From the NCBI RefSeq assembly GCF_028885435.1, contig NZ_CP118522.1, positions 496,001-560,000 on the forward strand: a stretch of 64,000 bases of DNA, read 5' to 3'. The translations under genes were made by a program, and so were the position numbers. The notes beneath the pieces were generated by a model, which saw only the letters and a list, made by a program, of their open reading frames with translations, ran no database searches and was not told the DNA's origin. Positions within the stretch are counted from its first letter, which is position 1. Each line of letters begins with the position of its first letter. Source of the DNA: Mesomycoplasma ovipneumoniae ATCC 29419. Lineage in GTDB: Bacteria > Bacillota_I > Bacilli_A > Mycoplasmatales > Metamycoplasmataceae. Below are positions 9,962 through 21,806 of the stretch, in pieces.

Positions 9962-11658
9962 TTTTTTGCGCCAACATTAAAAATCATATTTTTCAATTTG
10001 ACCATGATCGCGAGTATTTTTTTAAAATAATTGTTTTGAATAGATATAATAATAATTTCGATAGATAAAATTAAAAACCATGTTACTCACGAAAAAGTAA
10101 AAAATGCAGTTCTATCACCGGCAATACCTGTCTGGGAAAGGGTTGTGAGCTTTTGTCCCAATAAAGATCCGCCAAAAATTCCATAAAGAAGCAAATCATG
10201 AATTGAATCTGAAATTTGAACCGATAAATATTTAAAATATTCCTTGTAAATTAACGGGAAAATATAGTGAGTTATTGTCTTAAATTTATTTCACTGGCGA
10301 AGTCTTAGCAATTTGTATTTTTGCCAGTCGATCGAATTAAGAGTTTCATTTAGTTTTTTTGCCATTCCAAGGCCGTTTTTAATTCCAACAAGAAATGTTA
10401 CCCATAAAATTGGTTGAACAGCAAAACTCAAGAAAAGATAAAAAATAACAATTGACGGGATTATCCTAAAAAAGTTAAGTAAAAATTTAAAGAATGATCA
10501 TTTAATTCAATGGTTTAATTTTTCATTTGCAGCCAGTAGTCATAAAATTGAAACTACACCAATAATTGCAAGACAGACAATAACTTGAGCTAAAAGTTTT
10601 CAAACCATGTAAATTGGATTGTCTAATTGTCCTTGTAAAAAAACACTTCAGTCAATAACAAAAAGTGATCCAAAAAAACGATTAATTTGATGTTGATTAA
10701 CGTTCCATGACTCAATATCCAAAATGCTAATAATTAATAAGGTTAATATAAGAAATCCAAAAAAAATCCTTAAAATTCAATTGTAATTTACTTTTAACCA
10801 TAAAATATATTTATTTTTTTGGTTTATATTAACAGATCTTTTGTGTAATATAAATTTATTAAAGAAAATTATTAAAAATTCTAAAAAAGTTGCAAAGACT
10901 AATAAAACTGCAAGTGGTATTCCGACAATTTTTCAACCCAATGCAGGATTTTGAACCCCATCATTAATTAAAATTCCAATACCAATAACTCCAGTTGCTG
11001 AAATAATCGTTGTTCAACGAATATTTGCTTCAAAACTGAATAAAAATAGCCCAAAAAATTTATTAATTACAAAAGGTAAAATTTCATTTTTAAATGCAAA
11101 GAAGCGATTTTTTCCTTTAATTATCGCTTTTTGATACCCGCTTAAATCAAGTGAATTTAAAAAAGAATAAAAATACCGATGTAACCAAATTCAAGAAAAT
11201 CAAGTCACAATTAAAATTGCCGCTAATTTTGGAGCAAAAATAAGTTTTAAAGGATCAATTATAAACGTAATTGGAAAGGATTTAAGAATTATAATAATTC
11301 ATCAAATTATGCTTTTTAAATATTTATTTTTAATAAATTGTGAGCTAAAAAGCGCAGAAAAAAAAGCAAGAGTTGCACCGATAAAAGTGCCAAGAAAAGT
11401 GTATTTAATTGTGATTCATAAAAATCTCATGCTTAAAGAAAAAACTGAATCACTATAATAAGGATGTTTGTTTGAAAAAGCAAACAAGTCAGTTAAATTT
11501 TTTTTAAAAAGGGTTCAACCATTATAATTAATTTCGGAAAAAATTGAGTAAAAAGATACAATAAACAAAACTAAAAAAACAAATGTGAAAAAAAGTTTTG
11601 TTTTTTTAAATCTTTGGTAAGGCTTGTTTTTAAATGCGCTAATGATCGTCATCTTCAT
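9949..11658 (-). CDS. p69: P69-like ABC transporter permease (thiamine/phosphonate type)
   Basis: About 569 residues, read through many TGA(Trp) codons with no other stop. It is an inner-membrane permease with two halves, each of roughly six hydrophobic helices, like a fused PhnE-type pair. The first half has TFLGTFIGATLAFF and the second has GLGMAKKLNETL, near the EAA-loop position. It follows p29 with the start inside the p29 stop region. I chose the ATG at 11658 because AAGGA precedes it by five bases; ATGs at 11664 and 11652 are in frame. In M. hyorhinis p37-p29-p69 form one high-affinity transport operon. With P37 binding thiamine forms there and a TPP riboswitch here, thiamine or its phosphate is the likely substrate. 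Confidence 0.85.
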
Positions 11659-12424
11659 TGTCATCCTTACCAAATATTGAATCTATTTGTTCTTGGTCAA
11701 TATCTGAAAATGAATTATAAAAGTTAGCATTTCCATTGTTTATTAGTAAAATTCTGCCATCATATTTTTTCACTAAATTAATATTATGAGAAATAATAAT
11801 TGTGATTGAATTATTTAATTTTCCAAAATTAATAATTAAATCAATAATTTTTGAAGCTGTTTTTGGATCAAGAGCTGAAGTTGGCTCATCAGCAAGAATT
11901 ATTTTTGGGTGGTGTAACATGAGCTTTGCAATTTCAACTCGCTGTTGCTGACCTCCAGATAAGTCCTGAAAAATAGAGTAAATTTTTTCTTCCAAACCAA
12001 GTTGGCTCATAATTTTAATTATTTGTTCTCGTTGGCTTTTGGTTGGAATTGCAAATAAACTGCAAAAAATATTTTTATACTTAGGTAAATTTTTTGCTAA
12101 ATTTAAATAAACACTTTGAAAATTTATTGAAGTTGGTGTTTGGGTAAGATATCCAACTGTTTTTAAAAATTTTTTCTTATTTTTTTTGTTTTGATCTAAT
12201 AAATTTTGTTCTTGCCAAATTAGCTTACCTGAAACAAAAATATTTTGTAAAATTGACAAAAAAAACGAAGACTTACCTTGACCACTTGGGCCAATTACAA
12301 ATAAAAGTTCTGTATTACATAACTTAAAATTAAGAGGATTTATTAAATTTTTTCCGTTTTTGTCATGTCTAAATGAAAAATCTTCAAAAATTAGACAGTT
12401 TTTAGTTTGATTTTGATTGGGCAT
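11639..12424 (-). CDS. p29: P29-like ABC transporter ATP-binding protein
   Basis: A 261-residue ATPase with Walker A GPSGQGKSS (about residue 45), the Q-loop region, signature LSGGQQQR, Walker B IILADEP and the H-loop IISHN. It energises import through the P69 permease. It overlaps p37 by 23 bp upstream and p69 downstream, so translation of the three is probably coupled. The acidic end (DDNEDDDH) is unusual but partly dictated by the overlap with the p69 start. Confidence 0.93.
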   Translation of the reverse strand: MPNQNQTKNCLIFEDFSFRHDKNGKNLINPLNFKLCNTELLFVIGPSGQGKSSFFLSILQNIFVSGKLIWQEQNLLDQNKKNKKKFLKTVGYLTQTPTSINFQSVYLNLAKNLPKYKNIFCSLFAIPTKSQREQIIKIMSQLGLEEKIYSIFQDLSGGQQQRVEIAKLMLHHPKIILADEPTSALDPKTASKIIDLIINFGKLNNSITIIISHNINLVKKYDGRILLINNGNANFYNSFSDIDQEQIDSIFGKDDNEDDDH

Positions 12425-13667
12425 AAATCTTACGGAATTCAGGGTCTTGTTGATTTACTTTTCTATAACCATTGTACCCAACATTTGGACCGTATTCATC
12501 TTTTCCGTTTTTTGCCAGGTTAATAAATGCTTGAGAAATTAAATCAGCTTGAATTTTATTGAATTTTGGGCGGAATGAACCAATATCATATGAAGCTGGG
12601 TTTGTTAGCATAAAAATTTCAACTTTAGAGTCTGGTTTAGATTCTGTTTCGCTTGAAGTATATTGTTTTGAATCTTTTTTATTTTCAGTTCAAGCAAAAG
12701 AAGCCTCATCATCAAAAGCGATTCTAAAATTTGGATCTTGACCAATTGCATGACCATCTCCTTGAATATATTTATCAGAATGTCCTAGCCGATCTTCATT
12801 TAAACTAGCCGATCTAAAACTTGAACCAAAATGTTTTTTTAGAATAAAATTCTGCATTTTAAATGTTCCAGCAGAAGTTAGATTTCCATGAATTATTCCA
12901 TAATTTCTGAATTTAGGTCAGTCTTTATCATGTCAACTTTTTTTAATTTCAGCTCTTGTTTTTTCATCGCCATAAATCATAATCATACCACGGTAATATG
13001 AAATTATTTTTCGCGGGTTTGATTCATCATATAAAAATCGATAGGCAATTGTGTCTCATTTTTGCGGATCATTTGGATCACTTGACCATTCATTATAAGG
13101 AGTTTTATTAAATAGTTCATTTAATTGTTTTGCACCTTTATATAATGGATCATTTTCTGTTCCGTCGGTGTAAAAAACCGGCGATTCAGGGCTATTTTTA
13201 AAAGCTCATGTTAAAGTTTGGAGACCATTATAAAGTTGTTTGTCTTGGTCATCCTCGATAGTTGTAGTTGCATCAGCAATTACAAAATCGAGAGCATTAG
13301 CTGAGTTATTTGATGATTTTAATTGCAAAATTTTTGATTTTGCATCATCATTTCCAACAAATTCAAAATTCACATCAGGCAAGTCTTTAGTTTGCGAATT
13401 TGCCTCTTTTAGTTTCTTAAATTCTTCTGTTAAATTGGTAAGAAATTTATTAACTCGATCAGGTTCTTTAGATTTAAGTTTAAATCAACTTTGACCTAAA
13501 CCAAGGTTAACTTTTGTATCTCATGTTTGAGCTAGTTGCTCTGGATTTTGATCTGAAGTATTGATACATGCAGAAATCACTAATGGTACTGTTAAAAAAG
13601 AAGAAAAAAAAGATAATTTTTTTAAAAAATTTCTTTTTTTAGAGTGAAATTTATTTTTTTTCGTCAT
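12402..13667 (-). CDS. p37: P37-like (Cypl) thiamine-type substrate-binding lipoprotein
   Basis: A 421-residue lipoprotein; lipobox VISAC with Cys at residue 34. The order p37-p29-p69 and the binding-protein fold match the M. hyorhinis P37 system. There the crystal structure of P37 (Cypl) showed bound thiamine pyrophosphate. Features of a periplasmic-type binding protein include the early DFVIADATTT strand, GIIHGNLTSAGTF, and YNGYRKV near the end. The TPP aptamer immediately upstream in this window supports a thiamine ligand independently. AAAAGGA lies 12 nt before the ATG. Confidence 0.9.
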
Positions 13668-13679
13668 TACAAACAATTT

Positions 13680-13839
13680 TCCTTTTGTGTTTTAGTAAAC
13701 AAGGTGTTTTATGACGATTTTAGCATTTGCTTTTAAAGAAAAAAAGGACAAACTCGTTACGCTAGTATTACCTAGATCAACTTTTAAGAGTTTTTCTCAG
13801 CCCAAAACGGACACCTCTGTTTACCTAGTCTAAATTATA
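13680..13839 (-). promoter_or_regulatory. TPP riboswitch (THI element) and promoter of the p37 operon
   Basis: The minus-strand leader starts after TATAAT (13834-13839). The aptamer (13824 to 13748) has the THI-box landmarks in order: GAGGTGTCC; a short P3 closed by GTCC/GGGC; CTGAGA; AACTC closing P2; GTTGATCTAGGTAATACTAG; then GCGTAAC and GTTTG pairing with TAAAC as P1. The invariant CUGAGA and the GAUCU-AAU-CUAG-GCGUA part match the TPP class. Downstream, CACCTTGTTTAC (13706-13695) complements the 5' P1/P2 strand. AAAAGGA, the ribosome-binding site, complements TCCTTTT directly after P1. Sensing TPP to control thiamine import is the known role of the class. Confidence 0.88.
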
Positions 13840-13953
13840 GCATAATCATTTAAAAAATTTAACAAAAAATAGTATGAAAAATCAAAATTTTTTTCAAAAA
13901 ATTCATTTTTTAATTAAACTTAAGCATTTTTTAACAAAAAGCCAAAAATTTTT

Positions 13954-15133
<1,180 letters not shown>

Positions 15134-15368
15134 TAATTTTCCTTGATTTTTTCAAAAAAATTTTTTTGATTAAATATTTTACTACGAATTCACCAAATCT
15201 AGTTTAAACAATATAAATTTAACTATTTTTAAATAAAAGTTAATGTGTTAATTAAAAAAATCACCTTGGATTTAAAACCGCTGTCAAGACAAAAATTTTT
15301 GCAAAAAATGTAATTTTGTTATCTAATTTTTGATTTTTTTCAAAACTTAGACAAAATTAAAATTTATT

Positions 15369-15453
15369 ATAAGATTTTACATTTTTATAAATAAAAAAAT
15401 CTTATCTAAATGGTATAATTAAATTAAAAAAAGCACAAAAAGGGGGCTAAAAA
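15369..15453 (+). promoter_or_regulatory. glpK promoter with overlapping inverted repeat
   Basis: An extended -10 (TGGTATAAT; TATAAT at 15414-15419) lies ~35 bp before glpK, and AAGGGGG forms the ribosome-binding site. An inverted repeat ATAAGATTTT / AAAATCTTAT (15369-15378 and 15396-15405) covers the -35 zone. It could be an operator or a small hairpin. The rest of the 15134-15368 gap between the divergent hsdS and glpK is AT-rich and shows nothing else I can name. Confidence 0.5.
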
Positions 15454-16986
<1,533 letters not shown>

Positions 16987-16999
16987 AAGGAAATTTTAC

Positions 17000-17737
17000 A
17001 TGGAAAGTATCATTTATTTATCTGAATTTCTGGGAACGGCAACGCTAATTTTGCTTGGAAATGGCGTTAATTATTCTGTAAGTGCAACAAAAATGTTTGC
17101 AAATCAATCAGGAAAATGGATTGTTATTGCCCTTGGTTGAGCTCTTGGTGTACTTTTAGGAATTATGGTTGCTAACGGAATAGCCGGTAATATTTCTGTT
17201 GCCCATTTAAATCCTGCAGTCTCAATTTTTTTTGCTATCAACCAAAAAAATGCCGAACTTTTAGCGCTTATTCCTTTACAAATATTAGGGGCAATTTTTG
17301 GCCAGATAATTCTAAATACGATTAACTGAAGTCATATTAAAGAAACAAAAGCAGAAGTTATTGCCTCATGTCACCACACCGGACCGGCATTTAAAAAATC
17401 TTATGTAACCAACTTTTTATACGAATTTATTGGAACTATTGTCTTACTTGCCACAATTGCCTTTTTGGATAAATCATTTCAAACAATGGGACCAGTAATT
17501 GTTGCGCTAATCGTGCTTTCAATTGGACTATCACTTGGTTCTTCAACTGGTTATGCTATAAATCCTGCGCGTGATTTTGGTCCAAGATTTATCTTTTTCC
17601 TTACTTCATTTGTCTTAAAAAAACATAATAATTTCTTGAATGTTAATAATTGAAAAGAAATTTATGGATTTGATTATTCATGAAATCCAATTATTGCTCC
17701 TAGTTTAGCCGCGGTTTTACTAGGTTTTGCGATTTAA
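17000..17737 (+). CDS. glpF: Glycerol uptake facilitator (aquaglyceroporin)
   Basis: 245 residues of membrane protein with both MIP-family NPA boxes, HLNPAVS near residue 70 and [10 protein letters not shown] near residue 188. The Asp after the second NPAR is typical of glycerol-conducting members. It forms a channel for glycerol across the membrane. AAAGGAAA precedes the ATG. It lies immediately after glpK and is probably co-transcribed with it. Confidence 0.96.
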
Positions 17738-17795
17738 TTTGCCTATTTTACTAAGTTTTTTTGATTTCTTTCTTGGAAATTTTTAAGCAATTTGC

Positions 17796-17831
17796 TATAA
17801 TTTATAGTCAATATTTTGTTTAGGGGAATTA
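17796..17831 (+). promoter_or_regulatory. Promoter of the transglutaminase-like lipoprotein gene
   Basis: TGCTATAAT (extended -10, TATAAT at 17796-17801) is followed after about 20 nt by AGGGGAATT and the ATG. The gene therefore has its own promoter even though it follows glpF in the same direction. Confidence 0.6.
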
Positions 17832-19888
17832 TGAAAAAACTTAGAAAATCGTTGTTTTTACTGTTAATAACTTCAGGGAGTTTGCTTTTAACTTCTTGTG
17901 GACTTACTACTTCACGAATTGAGTTGCAAAATAAAAAAGATGAAAATCCCAAAACTCAATTTCAAGAGAATAATTTTATTCAAAAAGAAACTCTAACAGC
18001 TGAAAAAACCGGCGATTTGCTAGATAATTCAGAAGCTCAAATTAGCCAAAAAACCAATTTTGATCAAAAAATTGAACAAAAAATTGATCAAAAATCAAAT
18101 CTAGTTTCAATTCCAAAATCTAATATAAAAACAAAAACAGTTAAAAAACAAATTTTAAAAAATTTTAACCAAAACAAAAATCAAAACCAGCAACAACAGC
18201 AACTTTTAAGTCCAAATAATAATAATAATAATAATAAAACTGAAATTATCACTAAAAAGCAGCCAGAAGTGGCTGTTTTTGTAAATTATTCGCAAAAATA
18301 TTTGCAGTTAGAAAACGATGTCAAGAATTTTATTAACACTGAATTAAAAGAGCTCAAACACGAATTTTTCAGGGATAAATTAAATCAAGTAATTGACGAG
18401 GTTGAATATGAAAAAATTCGTGACCAAAAAAATAAAAATGACTCCTTTTTCAAAAATAACATCGAAAAACTAACAAAAATTTTTGATGAAGTTAAAACTA
18501 ATTATAAAAATTCAACTGATTTTTCACAAATAATTGAGCCAAAAATTCAAGATGATAAACCAAAAGAAAAAGACGAAAATTCTTATCCTTTAGGGATTGA
18601 AAAATACCAAGATTATCAAGGTAATTTAAATTCCAATAATTCTGCCAAAAGTTTTATGAATTTAATCGACCCAAAAGATGTAAGAAATTTTGAATATCAA
18701 GGCTATAATGAAAAAAATCGCAAAAAAGTTGCTGATTTTACTAAAAAATTAATCGATGAGTCTAAGCCAAAAAATGATGACGAAAAAATAAAAATTATTT
18801 TTGACTGAATAGTTAAAAATGTAAAATATGCTTGAAATCTAAATCGGATTCCCGCAGTTGAACCTTCGGCTGTTTTAGAAGAATTATACGCTGTTTGTGG
18901 TGGCTATTCTAATTTATATAAAGCGATGCTTGATTCAATTGGCATTAAAAATTCAATTGTCATTGGTTGATCAAAATTTGGTCCACACCAGTGAAATTTA
19001 GTTTTTGATACAAAAACCAAAGAATTTTTTCACTCAGATCCAACTTGAGGACAATTCAGAAGAAATGATGCTGAATTTGCAAAAGATCATAAAACCTTTA
19101 AAATTCTTGACTCATTTTATTCAGAAAATGGCCAAACTTATGAGTATAATTTAGGTGTTTCGCTTGTTTCTGCTAACACTAGCAACATTAAGCCTGCCAC
19201 TGAAATTAAAAATAATTCTAAAGTAGTCGGAATTTCTAATGATTTTCTAAAAAAAGCAAGCAAATTATACATCGGTCCAAACGTTTCACGAATTGATTAT
19301 CAAAGTGGAACTTTTAACGTTAAAAGTATTGAAGTTGATCCCCAAAACCCTTATTTTGCATCAAAAGACGGCGTTTTATATAATAAAAACTTGACAAAAT
19401 TAATTATAATGCCTGAAAAATACGACTTTTCTTCATTTGTTTTGCCAAAAACAGTACAAGAAATCGAGGATTACAAATTTTCTCTGAATGCAAAAAATTT
19501 AGAAAAAATCACTGTTGAACCGGGAAATTATTACTTTAGAGACTATGGCGGAATTTTATACAACAACGATTTAAGCAAAATTATTTTTATCCCTAAAAAT
19601 TATAAAGGCAAAATTATCACTGCTAAAAATGTTAAATTAAACCCACATACATTTGCAAATAATCCAAAAATCACTGAAATTGAAATTAGCCAAGGCACAA
19701 AAGAAATTCCCGATTTTACATTTAACTCTCTAAGTTCGCTTTCAATTATTAAAATACCACAGAGTCTTGAAAAATTTTCTGAAAATGCTTTTGTAGGAAT
19801 TGATCTAAGAAAAGTGAAAATAATTTACCCGCCAAACATTGATAAAAATGTTGCTAGTGTTCTGAAAAAAATAAAAAAGATGCAGTAA
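17831..19888 (+). CDS. Lipoprotein with transglutaminase-like domain and BspA-type leucine-rich repeats
   Basis: 685 residues. The signal peptide ends LLTSC (Cys 23). Then comes a long Q/N/K-rich, probably disordered region with Gln5 and Asn7 runs, and a helical segment. A transglutaminase-like core follows: C356 in AVCGGYSNLYKAMLDSIGI, H386 in GPHQWNLVF and D403 in HSDPTWG make up the Cys-His-Asp triad. The C-terminal ~200 residues have the repeating pattern of BspA/Treponema leucine-rich repeats (IPKNYKG..., IPDFTFNSLSSLSIIKIP). Proteins of this build act at the surface as cysteine proteases or cross-linking enzymes; the target here is unknown. The start at 17831 begins the signal peptide. 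Confidence 0.85.
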
Positions 19889-19905
19889 TTTATTGCATCT
19901 TTTTT
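19873..19905 (+). terminator. Intrinsic terminator after the transglutaminase-like lipoprotein
   Basis: AAAAAAGATGCA / TGCATCTTTTTT with a nine-base loop that includes the stop codon, followed by T residues. The symmetry lets it work in both directions. Confidence 0.85.
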
Positions 19906-19921
19906 AATTTGGAAAAGTATT

Positions 19922-19977
19922 ATAAATATTAGGTGGTTGCTCTAAAATTACCTTTTTATTAAGTTTATTTGATTTTT
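19922..19977. repeat. Left flanking direct repeat of MITE copy C (duplicated glpO 3' end)
   Basis: About 56 bp that matches 23804-23860, which contains the last codons and stop of glpO. The two copies differ mainly in a ten-base patch and one substitution. The arrangement is that of a long target duplication around the inserted element and everything nested in it. Confidence 0.65.
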
Positions 19978-20488
19978 CTGATTTTGACAGTTTGATGGCA
20001 AAAATTCACTTTTCAATGAATATAAATATGCAAAAATACCCGTAAATCCGGGTTTTTTGATTTAAAATCTTATTTTTTTTTATTATTTTAAAATCAACAT
20101 TTTGCAAAAAAAAAAAAAATGCTTGGTCTAAGGAAAAATTATGTTATAATAAGACTCACTAAGAATAATTAATAAATTTGATATTGAATTAAGGGGGAAT
20201 TAGTTATGTTTTTGTCATAGAAAAATCAGAAAATGTGAATTATCCATTATATTTTTAAATATGATGGTATGCCTTAAATTTAACCGTTTAGAAATCTACA
20301 AATTTAAGGCTTTTAGTTATTGTTCTTTCAAAACTTCATATATTTTTTTAGGCTCAATGCAAATAAAAACGAGTTTTCTATTTGCATTGAGTTTAAATAG
20401 TAGTTGTATTTTTTTATGATTTTTGTTAGTGTTTTAAAATAGGTAATTAACTTTTGCCAAAAAAGTTAAAAAAGCGTCCAAAACTAAA
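19978..20488 (+). mobile_element. MITE-like structured repeat, copy C (left part; right end at 23753-23803)
   Basis: The left terminus reads GACAGTTTGATGG, followed by the full repeat: A13 tract, TGCTTGGTC, TGTTATAAT, AAGGGGG, mini-ORF ATG TTT TTG TCA TAG, and the three hairpins including CTCAATGCAAATA / TATTTGCATTGAG. It breaks off at about 20488, where the IS3-like sequence begins. The missing tail (CCGGACAC...ATCAAACTGGGAAACTCG) is found at 23753-23803. Copy C is therefore split by a later insertion. Confidence 0.75.
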
Positions 20489-20514
20489 CTAGGACAAAAA
20501 ATAACAGTTTAATA

Positions 20515-21697
20515 TTATTTTAACATCATAGCATATTGTTGTGGTGTTTTCAATTTAAAATTGATTGAATTCTATAGTTGTTGTATCAAAATATATAATC
20601 TGCAATTATTTTTTTCAGATCTTCTAAAGTTATTTTACTTAGTCTAACTTGTTTAAGCATTCACTTTTTATAATTGAAAATCAGCATTCAGCCTCCCTAT
20701 TATCTAATAATGAATTTCCTACACGAGACAACGAAACAGTTCCTCCCATTTTATTTATTTTGTCAATATAGATTTTTGAAGTGTATTGAAATCCATGGTC
20801 TGAATGAATAACAAAATCTTTATCAATAGACCTAAATGTCTTTATATTATCCATAACTAAATTAAGATCATTGTTTACAGATAATTTAAAATCTCTGATT
20901 TTTTTAGTTTTATGCTCAATTATTACAGACAAAAATACATGACTATCCTTAACATCTCTGGTAGCTTTTGCATATGAAACATCAGTAGCAAAAATATTTC
21001 TATTTAATTTATCTTTGTAGTCGCGTTTAACAATATCCGGCAGTGCGAATTTGGTGTTCTTAATTTCGTTCTTTCTTCTTTATCGTCTAATTTTGCATAC
21101 TAAATTCAATCTTTTTAAATGTCTTCCAAGAGTTCGAGGGTGAATGTAAATATTATATTTCATAGAAATATAAGCACTCAACCTTAAGCGACCATATCTA
21201 CCTTCGTTATCAAGAAAGGATTTTTTAATTATTGCGTCATTTTTGTACTCCTTTACTTTTATAACTCTAGTTTTAGATTTTGCCACTGATTGTCTGCATA
21301 CATTAAAAATTTTTGCAGATTTGCTGTAGGGAATATTTAGTGTTTTGGATTCACTAAGTTTTGCTGATTTTGATTTATTTTTATTGATTTCGTAATATCT
21401 CTTAGCTATTTCTATTAATTCTTCTTTTGTAAATTCGCTTCAATCTGGTTCGATTGATTTTTTAGGTCTGCCACTCCCCGGCTTTCTGTTTGCGCCCTTT
21501 TTATCTAATAATTGATCTTGCATACCATTATTATAATATCTAATAATTTTTTTGATTCTTCGAAGTAGCTGACTTCTGGTTATAAAATTTGTATCTGGCG
21601 AAATATCATTTATATAATTTATTGTTTTTTTTAATCCAAATTCATTGTAAATTTTATAAATCATATCAAACTCGTCTTTTTTAAAGTGTCTTGACAT
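20515..21697 (-). pseudogene. IS3-family-like transposase, inactivated
   Basis: Starts at 21697 behind AAAGGAGAATACT. The N-terminal part is a helix-turn-helix region; the middle has RYGRLRLSAYISMKYNIYIHPRTLGRHLK, typical of the HTH_21 segment of IS3 OrfB. The DDE core is recognisable: ATDVSYAK and HSDHGFQYTS. A TAA at 21080-21082 interrupts an otherwise open frame, probably from AAA (Lys). Downstream, a TAA at 20639 and further frameshifts separate the tail (KITLEDLKKIIADYIFWYNNYR...). The element appears dead. Its ends look like CTAGGACAAAAAATAACA (about 20490) and the inverted TGTTATTTTTTTGCCCTA (about 23735-23752). Confidence 0.8.
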
Positions 21698-21730
21698 TAG
21701 TATTCTCCTTTTTGTTGCATTTGAAAATTT

Positions 21731-21764
21731 AAAAAAGCTAACACTTTGAGTGTTAGCTTTCTCC
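21731..21764. terminator. Hairpin upstream of the IS3-like transposase
   Basis: AAAGCTAACACT / AGTGTTAGCTTT with a short loop, and T residues on the minus strand before the transposase start. Such hairpins near insertion-sequence ends commonly block read-through transcription into the transposase. A related palindrome, AACACCTTAGTGTT, next to it served as target for the IS1634-type element. Confidence 0.55.
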
Positions 21765-21776
21765 TTAAACTCGGAC

Positions 21777-21806
21777 AAAAAAGCCAACACCTTAGTGTTA
21801 TTTTTT
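21777..21806. repeat. Left target duplication of the IS1634-type element
   Basis: Around 29 bp (AAAAAGCC...TGTTATTTTTT) repeated directly at 23717-23746 on the far side of the element, with only run-length differences. Confidence 0.85.
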
